Assembly (NCBI GenBank): GCA_964347765.1
Contig: CAYGAG010000050.1
Span: 1 to 11,303 of the forward strand
Direction of reading: 5' to 3'
Length of the DNA: 11,303 nucleotides
DNA from: CAYGAG01 sp964347765
Lineage (GTDB): Archaea; Thermoproteota; Bathyarchaeia; Bathyarchaeales; Bathycorpusculaceae
Within the stretch, counting starts at the first letter, position 1. Every line of letters begins with the position of its first letter. The notes below the pieces were generated by a model that saw only the letters and a list, made by a program, of their open reading frames with translations, did no database searches and had not been told where the DNA came from. Position numbers and translations under genes: made by a program. This document shows positions 1 to 5,787 of this stretch, piece after piece.

Positions 1-75
1 TTGATGGAGCCGGGGTGTAAGCCGGAAGGCTTCGGCCGACCGGCTCAGCCTGCGGCCACCAACCGCCTGAGTTGT
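1..75 (+). rRNA. 23S rRNA, 3' end (partial)
   Basis: The window opens inside the last part of domain VI of large-subunit rRNA. The run TTGATGGAGCCGGGGTGTAA at 1-20 matches the conserved TTGATRGG..CGGGTGTAAGC block of 23S rRNA, and CCACCAACCGCC (56-67) occupies the position of the CUAACCGGUACUAAU-type 3' segment, in the form seen in crenarchaeal-like sequences. Between them a hairpin is visible: AGCCGG (20-25) pairs with CCGGCT (40-45), and inside it GGC-TTCG-GCC (28-37) forms a UUCG tetraloop. The outer GCCG (9-12) can pair with CGGC (53-56). The mature 3' end cannot be fixed by eye; about 70-80 is my estimate. No 5S gene is seen in the following 350 bases, as is common where archaeal 5S is unlinked. 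Confidence 0.85.
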
Positions 76-123
76 CGGGCTAAAACAGTATCTGGGTGAT
101 AACGGTGGAATCAGAAGACCTAT

Positions 124-145
124 GCATGGTGTCATGCCACTTTTT
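124..145 (+). terminator. Hairpin plus T-tract after 23S rRNA
   Basis: GCATG (124-128) and CATGC (133-137) form a 5-bp stem with loop GTGT. Three bases later comes a run of five T (141-145). This is a plausible transcription end or processing signal for the rRNA transcript. A second hairpin, AGTCT (155-159) with AGACT (166-170), follows. Archaea terminate mainly at T-runs, so the T-tract may matter more than the stem. Confidence 0.4.
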
Positions 146-286
146 AACAGGACCAGTCTTTATCCAGACTAAGCCTACTGGATAATACGCGCAATTCCAG
201 AATCTTGCCCGCCGCAAATGTCTATATGTCTATCGGCAAGGTTGCTTGAATGCTGAAAGTAGCCTTTCCTAACAACAAGGTTTTTC

Positions 287-412
287 TCAAGAATATGGAA
301 AGGAAAATGTGAAGGTGTTAGTACTCGACACATTATTGGAGTCCTTTGCAGTTTCTCTTTTGGTGTAGATCTTGCTTCGCTTGTTGGGGCTTGAGACTTT
401 CAGGATTGCCAT
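287..412 (-). CDS. Possible small ORF (41 aa) after the radical SAM gene
   Basis: An ATG at 412 opens a 41-residue frame on the same strand as the radical SAM gene, 18 bases after its stop codon. The N-terminal half is basic (MAILKVSSPNKRSKIYTKRE), and the C-terminal half is rich in Ser, Thr and Asn and ends in alternating aromatic residues (TFTFSFPYS). It has no Cys. No convincing ribosome binding site is visible. Its placement would suit a precursor peptide of a radical SAM system, but a frame of this length arises easily by chance. I do not recognise it. Confidence 0.22.
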   Translation of the reverse strand: MAILKVSSPNKRSKIYTKRETAKDSNNVSSTNTFTFSFPYS

Positions 413-430
413 AGGGTCAAATACAGATGC

Positions 431-1783
431 CTACGCGTTTTTCCAGAGTTCGCAAGCCAATTCTGTGATTAGATTCCAATAGATCTCTTTGTAGACGGAG
501 CAATAAGGAGATTTTGTCTTCAAGTCTCTATATTCACGAAAAGTCTCAGCTAGGCAACCTCCGCTACACATGAACTTCAATTCACACTCTCTACAACCAG
601 GTATGTCCAGTACACTCAAATCTTGAAAAGTCCGGCAGACATCCGATTCTTTCCATATGCTTTCCAAAGACTGTTGTCTCATATTCCCAGCCTTCAATGG
701 TCCACCTTGAAATGAATTGCAGGGGTACACGTCACCGTTGGCAGCAATGCTGAGAGAGCTTACGCCTGCTCCACAAGCTTCTCTTCTTTCCATGTTTTTA
801 AGAGTTGAAAGGGTCTCCTCGAAAGCAGTTCTTGTTCCTGTCTCTCTAGCAGCCTGACGCAGTTCTTTGATGGCAGGCATGACTTCAAGCGGTGAAATAG
901 CTAACTCATTATGTTCTTTGGCTCTGCCCATCATTGTTATCATGTTTAGGGTCACCAGATCTACCCCTAGTCGTTGAGCCAATTGGATTATCGCTCTTCC
1001 CTCCTTTAAATTCGGTCGCATAAAGGTCATTCCAATTGTGGTGTCAACATTGGATTCTACTAGGTTTTTGATGCATCTGATCACTTTCTGAAAAGTCTCT
1101 TTCCCTCGAACGTATGAATGAGACTTTCCTGTCGCACCTCCAAGACTAACTGCCACCTTGACCCCGGAGTCTCTGAGGAAATGAACGTCTTGACCATCAA
1201 TTAGAGTCCCATTTGTCTCGACATTGATATCCTGGACTTCTAGTTTTCTGGCCTTTTTAACAGTCTCATATAGCAATTTCCTCCTAAGGAAAGGTTCTCC
1301 TCCCGTTATTATTAGCCGATTCCCCCCAAGGTTCTTAAATTCTTCAATTAAGCGAAGAACCTCTTTGGGTGTCACTTCATGTTGTAGGGGTATGCCTGCG
1401 TTTATGTAGCAGTGTTTGCATCTCAAATTGCATCTGTGAGTTAAGTGAAGATATATCTGGCGCAGCTCTTCAGAAAGGCCAACCTTCTTTTTCAGTATGG
1501 GCGGCGGCCTTGTATAGACAAAACCTGCGTTCAGAAGAGCAGACGAAAACTCGGTAATCTTCTCAATAGATGTTTCTTCAGATGGGTATCTGAGGCGCAT
1601 GTGATCCGCTATTTCACTAAGTTTATGTCTGCCATCGCAGAGTTTGAAAAATTCCTTGCCGCTTTTATCGACTACCATTATGTTGGGCTGGTCAGCATGG
1701 AGAACCGCGTAAAACTCTCCGATTCTCTTGAACACCAAGTTGATAGGTGAATGCAGGACTGGGTCATTCGAGATTGTGTTCAC
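431..1783 (-). CDS. Radical SAM/SPASM peptide-maturase-like enzyme with N-terminal PqqD-like domain
   Basis: 450 residues. Residues about 15-92 look like a PqqD-type winged-helix domain (the RiPP leader-peptide recognition element). The radical SAM core follows, with the CX3CX2C cluster ligands C118, C122, C125 in THRCNLRCKHCY and the SAM-binding GGEPF at 161-165. The C-terminus is a complete SPASM domain: C337, then G350-X4-C355, then C397-X2-C400-X5-C406-X3-C410, then C428, enough for two auxiliary Fe-S clusters. Enzymes of this layout install thioether, C-C or related crosslinks in ribosomal peptides in the cytoplasm, or mature enzyme subunits. The start is GTG at 1783, one base after the TGA of a 61-codon frame (junction TGAGGTG), which suggests translational coupling. 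It is divergent from the M50 protease gene. The substrate is unknown; the family call is firm and the RiPP role is inferred. Confidence 0.93.
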   Translation of the reverse strand: MNTISNDPVLHSPINLVFKRIGEFYAVLHADQPNIMVVDKSGKEFFKLCDGRHKLSEIADHMRLRYPSEETSIEKITEFSSALLNAGFVYTRPPPILKKKVGLSEELRQIYLHLTHRCNLRCKHCYINAGIPLQHEVTPKEVLRLIEEFKNLGGNRLIITGGEPFLRRKLLYETVKKARKLEVQDINVETNGTLIDGQDVHFLRDSGVKVAVSLGGATGKSHSYVRGKETFQKVIRCIKNLVESNVDTTIGMTFMRPNLKEGRAIIQLAQRLGVDLVTLNMITMMGRAKEHNELAISPLEVMPAIKELRQAARETGTRTAFEETLSTLKNMERREACGAGVSSLSIAANGDVYPCNSFQGGPLKAGNMRQQSLESIWKESDVCRTFQDLSVLDIPGCRECELKFMCSGGCLAETFREYRDLKTKSPYCSVYKEIYWNLITELACELWKNA

Positions 1784-1784
1784 C

Positions 1785-1970
1785 TCACGAAGACTCTAAC
1801 ACAAAAAAGGGGGACTTTGGTGTACAGAAGCAGTACTGCAGGTCTTCTACATCATTCCTATCTGTGGAACTATTACAAGAGCATTGCAGAGTAACAAGCA
1901 TCGATCGACTTTCGGACGAACTTTGTCGAGTTTTTCTACTAGCACTTTGTATCTCATCTATTCCTAGCAC
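1785..1970 (-). CDS. Candidate Cys-containing precursor peptide (61 aa), coupled to the radical SAM gene
   Basis: A GTG at 1970 opens a 61-residue frame ending one base before the start of the radical SAM gene. The C-terminal half carries two CxC motifs in similar settings, LQCSC and LQYCFC, giving four Cys, followed by TPKSPFF. The N-terminal half is Ser-rich with an acidic start (LGIDEIQSAS). Position, size, tight coupling and paired cysteines fit a RiPP precursor of the ranthipeptide/sactipeptide kind. Against it, the Ser/Arg/Cys-rich composition resembles an out-of-frame reading, and a 36-codon ATG frame overlaps it in another register. At most one of the two is likely to be real. An in-frame ATG lies at residue 24. 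Confidence 0.38.
   Translation of the reverse strand: MLGIDEIQSASRKTRQSSSESRSMLVTLQCSCNSSTDRNDVEDLQYCFCTPKSPFFVLESS
1847..1957 (-). CDS. Alternative candidate precursor peptide (36 aa), overlapping frame
   Basis: An ATG at 1957, preceded by AGGAATAG, opens a 36-residue frame. Its N-terminal half is charged (MRYKVLVEKLDKVRPKVDR) and its C-terminal half is hydrophobic with two cysteines (CLLLCNALVIVPQIGMM). The amphipathic leader-like half and short Cys-bearing core look like a precursor peptide, and the residue composition is more protein-like than the overlapping 61-residue frame. A TATA-like AAATAAAC about 26 bases upstream would give a leaderless transcript. The frame ends about 64 bases before the radical SAM start. 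Chance occurrence cannot be excluded. Confidence 0.33.
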   Translation of the reverse strand: MRYKVLVEKLDKVRPKVDRCLLLCNALVIVPQIGMM

Positions 1971-2019
1971 CCTTTGTTTATTTCTTGCTTCTGCTTAAAA
2001 GATTTTCCATAATTGAAAA

Positions 2020-2029
2020 AATTTAAATT
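2020..2029. promoter_or_regulatory. Palindromic TATA-like element between divergent genes
   Basis: AATTTAAATT is a perfect palindrome in the AT-rich gap between the radical SAM side and the M50 protease gene. It could serve as a TATA box in either direction. On the minus strand a start near 2000 would give a short leader before the small-peptide frames. Confidence 0.35.
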
Positions 2030-2075
2030 ACTTCAAATATAACTAAGCCTTTCCCCAGCTACTTAGCCTGATTAG

Positions 2076-2096
2076 TTTCATACAAATGAAATAAAT
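2076..2096 (+). promoter_or_regulatory. Inverted repeat and TATA-like element upstream of the M50 protease gene
   Basis: TTTCAT (2076-2081) and ATGAAA (2086-2091) are a perfect inverted repeat with a 4-base spacer. They run directly into AAATAAAT (2089-2096), which lies about 29 bases before the ATG at 2122. That distance fits an archaeal TATA box driving a leaderless or nearly leaderless mRNA. An inverted repeat overlapping the BRE/TATA region is a typical place for a repressor, but no regulator gene is seen nearby. Confidence 0.38.
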
Positions 2097-2121
2097 AATT
2101 CTTAAGGATGACTAGAGTCAA

Positions 2122-3423
2122 ATGAGAGGGCTTGCAGAGTTTAAGCCGAAACTTTCATCAGAGGTAAAAGTTCGGTTTCTGAAAGAAGATGAAAGGGGAA
2201 AGTTTTACATAATTGGGACGACCGGCGAGTCTGCTTTCTTAAAGGTTCACCAAGTTGGTAAGGACGTAGTTGACGCGCTCGATGGTCATACTTCGGTTGC
2301 CCAGATAGCGGACGATCTTAGGAGGAAGAATGTTGATATTGATCTGACACGATTCATTTCACTTCTGGGTCAGGAAGGTTTTATTGAAAACTATCCTCAT
2401 TCGCGTTTGAGGCAAAAAAGCAGAGAGAAACTTAGGATCCACTATTTGCCCTTTCTGAAAAACCCGGAAAGAATTCTGGGCATTCTTCATTCTTTGCTTT
2501 CAGGTCTCTTCAAGCCAGCTTTGCTGATGTTGTTCATTCCTTTTAACGTGTTCATCGTTCTTTATTTTGCATCAGGGGTTCTTATAGGATCCTTTCGTTT
2601 GCAGTTCTTCTCGCTTGGAGAATCAACCTTTCTGGCTTTTGCGCTCTATTTCCTTCTATTTTTTCCCTTTCTCGGATTGATGCATGAGCTGGCCCACGCT
2701 GTTACCTGCTTTCACTACGGGGGAAAACCAAGCGAGATCGGGATGGCCGTTTATCTGTTCACTTTTTTCTTCTACGCTGACACAAGCGATACTTGGATGT
2801 TTGACAAAAGAAAGAGTATACTTGTGTTTTTGGCTGGACCTTTGATAACCCTTTTCACAGGAAACGTCTTTTTCCTTCTTCACCTCTTTTTCCAATCACA
2901 TCCGTTCACACAAGTATTTGTTCTGATAGCCTTTGCATCCTATCTGTCTGTGCTTTTTGGATTCAATCCTCTCATAGAAGCTGATGGATACTATATCCTG
3001 CAAACTTTGATGGATTTTCCAAACATTCATTTGCATGCTTGGAGTTATGCATCATCATGGTTTAGATACAGGTTGGGTCTGATTTCCAAGAGAGAACACG
3101 AAGAGCTAACCTCGAGCTATTCGGAATCTGAACGGAAAATGTTGGCTGTCTATACGCCTCTCGCTGTCTTGATGAACGTCCTGATCGTATTCATCATGCT
3201 TCCCTGGAGCATATTAGTCCTTCACGAATATGTCCAGTTGACATCAGCTTTGGTTAAGGCGTTTCCGAATTTTGATGTTTCAATGGTTGCGATATGGTTC
3301 TTTGAAGGAGCGTACTTGTTTTTGGTATTTGTCTATTCCTCATTCAGAATAATAAAGCAAGCAGTCAGAAAATTGCGCGTGCGCAGATTCGTGAGAGGAG
3401 CTAGGATGCCAACAAGATGTTGA
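2122..3423 (+). CDS. PqqD-domain membrane zinc metalloprotease, peptidase M50 family
   Basis: 433 residues. Residues about 20-92 look like a PqqD-type winged-helix domain. The rest is a polytopic membrane protein with hydrophobic stretches near 131-155, 168-187, 232-257, 262-282, 341-367 and 386-408. The M50 active site HELAH is at 188-192, inside or at the end of a membrane segment. The second motif NPLIEADGY (282-290) supplies the third zinc ligand, D288. A FYADTSDTW stretch (217-225) resembles the conserved segment after the active site in this branch of M50. Proteases of this kind sit beside radical SAM peptide-modifying enzymes (for example YydH with YydG) and are thought to cut or export modified peptides. 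The leader-binding-like domain here suggests it acts on the same peptide as the divergent radical SAM enzyme. The M50 call is strong; the substrate is inferred. Confidence 0.9.
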   Translation: MRGLAEFKPKLSSEVKVRFLKEDERGKFYIIGTTGESAFLKVHQVGKDVVDALDGHTSVAQIADDLRRKNVDIDLTRFISLLGQEGFIENYPHSRLRQKSREKLRIHYLPFLKNPERILGILHSLLSGLFKPALLMLFIPFNVFIVLYFASGVLIGSFRLQFFSLGESTFLAFALYFLLFFPFLGLMHELAHAVTCFHYGGKPSEIGMAVYLFTFFFYADTSDTWMFDKRKSILVFLAGPLITLFTGNVFFLLHLFFQSHPFTQVFVLIAFASYLSVLFGFNPLIEADGYYILQTLMDFPNIHLHAWSYASSWFRYRLGLISKREHEELTSSYSESERKMLAVYTPLAVLMNVLIVFIMLPWSILVLHEYVQLTSALVKAFPNFDVSMVAIWFFEGAYLFLVFVYSSFRIIKQAVRKLRVRRFVRGARMPTRC

Positions 3424-3566
3424 CCAAAAGGGCAGTTTTGAGAATCTACAAAAATTGCCACGCATTTATGGGTAACGAACTAGCGCCACATCGAGTTTGG
3501 CGTTTTAGCCTACCAGCAAACATTTCCACTTTCATCGCGGAAAGGAAGATGGATCAGGATGTATGA
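3417..3566 (+). CDS. Possible small ORF (49 aa) overlapping the M50 gene stop
   Basis: An ATG at 3417 overlaps the TGA of the M50 gene (ATGTTGA) and opens a 49-residue frame on the same strand, an arrangement that permits translational coupling. The product starts MLTKRAVLRIYKNCHAFMGN, has one Cys, is basic with hydrophobic patches and ends in a charged tail. An AGGATG sequence lies about 12 bases upstream of the start. I recognise no family. It could be a further small peptide of the putative peptide-maturation locus, or a chance frame. Confidence 0.3.
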   Translation: MLTKRAVLRIYKNCHAFMGNELAPHRVWRFSLPANISTFIAERKMDQDV

Positions 3567-3808
3567 TAAAAGGACAATAATGCAAAAAACGCAACGCCTA
3601 TTCCTAGTGGTTCCATATGACGTCTCTTGAAATCCAATTCTTGAATGAGTGGCTACTATGGAAAAAACTGGAGTCATGCTGATTTGTTTTGCGCAAGAGC
3701 ATAGAATTGATGTCTATAGTTCCCATGAAAGAATCGTTTTAAACACAGATTTCTAACAAGCAAACACGTGAGTCATTACCAGAGGTCCATTGTCAGAATC
3801 CAACAGCT
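3567..3808. other. Intergenic stretch with only very short frames
   Basis: This stretch lies between the M50-side small frame and the convergent PDCD5-like gene. On the plus strand it contains a 16-codon frame (3580-3630) preceded by AAAGGACAATA and a 32-codon frame (3658-3756) beginning MEKTGVMLICFAQEH. Both are too short to call as genes. I see no RNA gene, long repeat or clear terminator. Confidence 0.5.
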
Positions 3809-4180
3809 TCAAGATCTTTCTGGACCTTCTTTCATCTTCTCCGCCAATGATTTCAATTCCCCATGGCTTGCGAAATTTATCTGGGTATTCAGTTTGACTC
3901 GCAACCCCATGTTTCTTAGGAAAAGATAAAGCTGTTCACCAGTCACGCTTTCCAGTTTGCCAGACAATGCCAGGTTCACGAATATACTCCTCACCTGGTC
4001 CATGACTTGGGGATATTGACAGGCTGCCGCCTTAAACACCTCCCACGCCCGGCCTTTGAAGATTCTATTCAACACCTCATTCGCTCTGACATACTCACCC
4101 TTCCCACGCTTATTTGCCAGCCTTCTCTGAAGATCACGAAATTTCCTTTGTCGTATCGCTTTCAGCTCAGCGTCGCTCAT
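3809..4180 (-). CDS. PDCD5/TFAR19-like DNA-binding protein
   Basis: 123 residues from the ATG at 4180; an in-frame TTG three codons earlier is less likely because the family begins MSD.EL..IR.RK, matched here by MSDAELKAIRQRK. A basic helix follows (FRDLQRRLANKRGKGEY). The core has the family's three-helix pattern: VLNRIF, then a helix ending before YPQVMDQVRSIFVNLALSGKLE, then VTGEQLYLFLRNMGL. These correspond to the P.L..QVE..LIQLAQSGRI and ITDEQLK.IL segments of archaeal PDCD5. The tail (QINFASHGELKSLAEKM) replaces the usual lysine/arginine-rich end. Archaeal PDCD5 proteins are small nucleoid or DNA-binding proteins. It stands alone rather than beside ribosomal protein genes, so it may be a divergent paralogue. 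TTTATC about 33 bases upstream may be the TATA box. Confidence 0.55.
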   Translation of the reverse strand: MSDAELKAIRQRKFRDLQRRLANKRGKGEYVRANEVLNRIFKGRAWEVFKAAACQYPQVMDQVRSIFVNLALSGKLESVTGEQLYLFLRNMGLRVKLNTQINFASHGELKSLAEKMKEGPERS

Positions 4181-4367
4181 AACAATCAAAGATTCTGAAT
4201 AACGAATTACCTGATAAACGTTGACCAGATCTCACAGATCACATTCTACACGTGCTAACCATTTGTCCAACTCTAAGAATACTGCAGTCTTCGCCAACAT
4301 CGATTTTGACCGCAACCAAATATAGAGACTTCTCAGCTTACCGAATAGTGCCGTGACGAAGGAATAA

Positions 4368-4443
4368 TGGTAGCCCGGGAGAGATTCGAACTCTCGTCAA
4401 TGGCTCCAAAGGCCACTATGCTTGTCCACTACACCACCGGGCT
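4368..4443 (-). tRNA. tRNA-Gln (anticodon UUG), CCA encoded
   Basis: Full cloverleaf on the minus strand: acceptor AGCCCGG/CCGGGCT, D-stem GTGT/GCAT with loop AGTGGACAA, anticodon stem GTGGC/GCCAT with loop CTTTGGA (anticodon TTG, reading CAA), a 4-base variable region, T-stem GAGAG/CTCTC with loop TTCGAAT, discriminator A at 4371 and encoded CCA at 4370-4368. The first pair is A1-U72, the identity element recognised by the archaeal GatDE amidotransferase that converts Glu-tRNA-Gln to Gln-tRNA-Gln. There is no intron. The 5' end is only 3 bases from the stop codon of the nucleotidyltransferase gene, on the same strand, so its promoter must lie inside that gene or the two are co-transcribed. 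Confidence 0.93.
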
Positions 4444-4446
4444 ACT

Positions 4447-5577
4447 TCAAGCGGACTTTGACCGCGCTTCTAATGGATGATTTTTGATTAAAATCTTCCT
4501 CTTCCTGCGTACCGTAACTATTATCTTCCTCGCTTTCTGCATTGTACTAGTTGCATCGTTCTCTTCAATGTTGCTTAGGTCCAGTAAGGCCATAATGTTC
4601 TCATAGTTCCTAACGTTGTTGGCTTCTAGTCTCTGGAGAGAGCGTATCAAAGTTGTGTTGTCCATTCTTGCTTTTTCGATGGAGGATTTTAGCCAAGCAT
4701 AGTTTTCAATAATATCGAGCATTATATTCTTGAGATAGTGCACTGCTTCGACGACCAATTCAGAATCAGCTAGAGATTTCGCGCGAATCGTCATACCTTG
4801 CATGAAAGCTGGATTGAGATAATACTTCAGTTTCGTCCTAATTCTAGAATGGGAAGTCTCAAGGATCTCAGAATTTTTCTCTATAGTAGAGAAGATCTCA
4901 TTCCAGATTGTTTGGAACAGCTTCATTTTGTAGTCGAAACTTTCGCTGTCCGCTTCACCGAGTCCAGATACTTTCAAGTATTCTGCAAACAGGTTCTGTA
5001 CGCACAGTTCTGCTGTCGATTCTTCAAGTCTTTGGATGAAGAGACTGTTTGAGAAGGGGCGCAGAGTAGTTTCAATGAAAATCCTCAATGCTTGCTCCAG
5101 AGCTTTCAAGGAGAAAAGCTGTGTGCTTCGATAATCCTTTCTTGAGAAGGCGGATGTGGCACGGCTTAAATATATATCAGATTCGACAACGTGAGCCTTT
5201 GTCCTTATTTCGATTCTCTCAGGCGAATCGAAAGATCTGTTCATCAGAAGCTTTGCATTCGTCAGAGACCAGTCTCGATCGTAGAGTATCTTCATATTGT
5301 ATAACTTCTCATCCAACTCCGGCGGAATCGGTCCGTCGGCCCATCTTTTCGGAATATGATCAAAATCTATGAAGATACCGTTGATCTTAGCCCGTTCTAC
5401 AAACTCATGGTTGACACTTCTCTTGTCTGGAATCAGCAAGTCGACATCACTTGAATCTGCTGCGTCTCCTCTACTCCAGCTTCCAAAAAGACCTACGCCG
5501 TACACATTTTCCTTGACCCTCATTCTTCTAACAATTTTCTCCAATGTTCTCCGGATCCTCTCGGGCAGTCTCTTCAT
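4447..5577 (-). CDS. Nucleotidyltransferase-fold protein with long helical C-terminal region
   Basis: 376 residues. The N-terminal part (about 8-100) is a minimal nucleotidyltransferase (Pol beta/KNTase) domain: GSWSRGDAADSSDVDLLI at 32-49 supplies the GS motif and two catalytic acids (D44, D46), and IDFD at 70-73 the likely third (D71 or D73). The remaining 275 residues are predominantly helical. The segment around 125-165 resembles the HEPN-like helical bundle that follows this domain in many archaeal proteins, but I find no RNxxxH-type HEPN nuclease motif, so RNase activity is not indicated. Such enzymes transfer NMP groups to proteins, small molecules or RNA ends; the substrate here is unknown. 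The ATG at 5577 is preceded by AGAAGGGATTTC, an acceptable ribosome binding site. The gene is divergent from TFB and its 3' end abuts tRNA-Gln. Confidence 0.75.
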   Translation of the reverse strand: MKRLPERIRRTLEKIVRRMRVKENVYGVGLFGSWSRGDAADSSDVDLLIPDKRSVNHEFVERAKINGIFIDFDHIPKRWADGPIPPELDEKLYNMKILYDRDWSLTNAKLLMNRSFDSPERIEIRTKAHVVESDIYLSRATSAFSRKDYRSTQLFSLKALEQALRIFIETTLRPFSNSLFIQRLEESTAELCVQNLFAEYLKVSGLGEADSESFDYKMKLFQTIWNEIFSTIEKNSEILETSHSRIRTKLKYYLNPAFMQGMTIRAKSLADSELVVEAVHYLKNIMLDIIENYAWLKSSIEKARMDNTTLIRSLQRLEANNVRNYENIMALLDLSNIEENDATSTMQKARKIIVTVRRKRKILIKNHPLEARSKSA

Positions 5578-5658
5578 GAAATCCCTTCTGTGAGTATTAT
5601 GAAAGGTAAGTAAGTATTCAAAATTTGTGAACCTGATCTTCCTGTGAAAACCGTAAAA

Positions 5659-5670
5659 TTTATATATTAA
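5659..5670 (+). promoter_or_regulatory. Strong TATA box, probable TFB promoter
   Basis: TTTATATATTAA, preceded by a purine-rich GTAAAA stretch in the BRE position, is the best TATA box in the window. Transcription would begin near 5690, leaving a leader of about 98 bases before the TFB start codon. Because the core is nearly symmetric it could also serve the divergent nucleotidyltransferase gene. Confidence 0.55.
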
Positions 5671-5787
5671 AACTATTCACTTGAATAGACGCTTGGGCCG
5701 GATGTACTTCTTTCTGATTCCGAATCTTCGATGAGGAACACGGAAAAGTGACGGTTCTCTCAGATAAATACTGTTTGGGGAGAAGTA

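Noticed and set aside
1..80. SRP RNA or RNase P RNA as an alternative for the first structured segment
   Set aside because: The TTGATRG..CGGGGTGTAAGC block and the downstream CCACCAACCGCC fit the 23S 3' end in order and spacing. The SRP-specific GGAAGGGAGCA-type loop and the RNase P conserved regions are absent.
300..370. Plus-strand peptide frame of 19 codons starting GTGAAGGTGTTAGTACTC after AAAGGAAAAT
   Set aside because: It is too short to support, and the opposite-strand frame covers the same bases.
1747..1998. 83-codon plus-strand frame with several Cys between the divergent genes
   Set aside because: It overlaps the start of the radical SAM gene on the opposite strand and has no ribosome binding site. 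It is antisense to the better-placed minus-strand candidates.
4371..4390. tRNA-Gln 3' end as a possible integration site
   Set aside because: I found no second copy of the tRNA 3' sequence and no integrase or other mobile-element gene in the window.
4447..5577. Fused MNT-HEPN toxin-antitoxin protein
   Set aside because: The nucleotidyltransferase motif is clear, but no RNxxxH-type HEPN nuclease motif is visible and there is no partner gene, so a toxin call is not supported.
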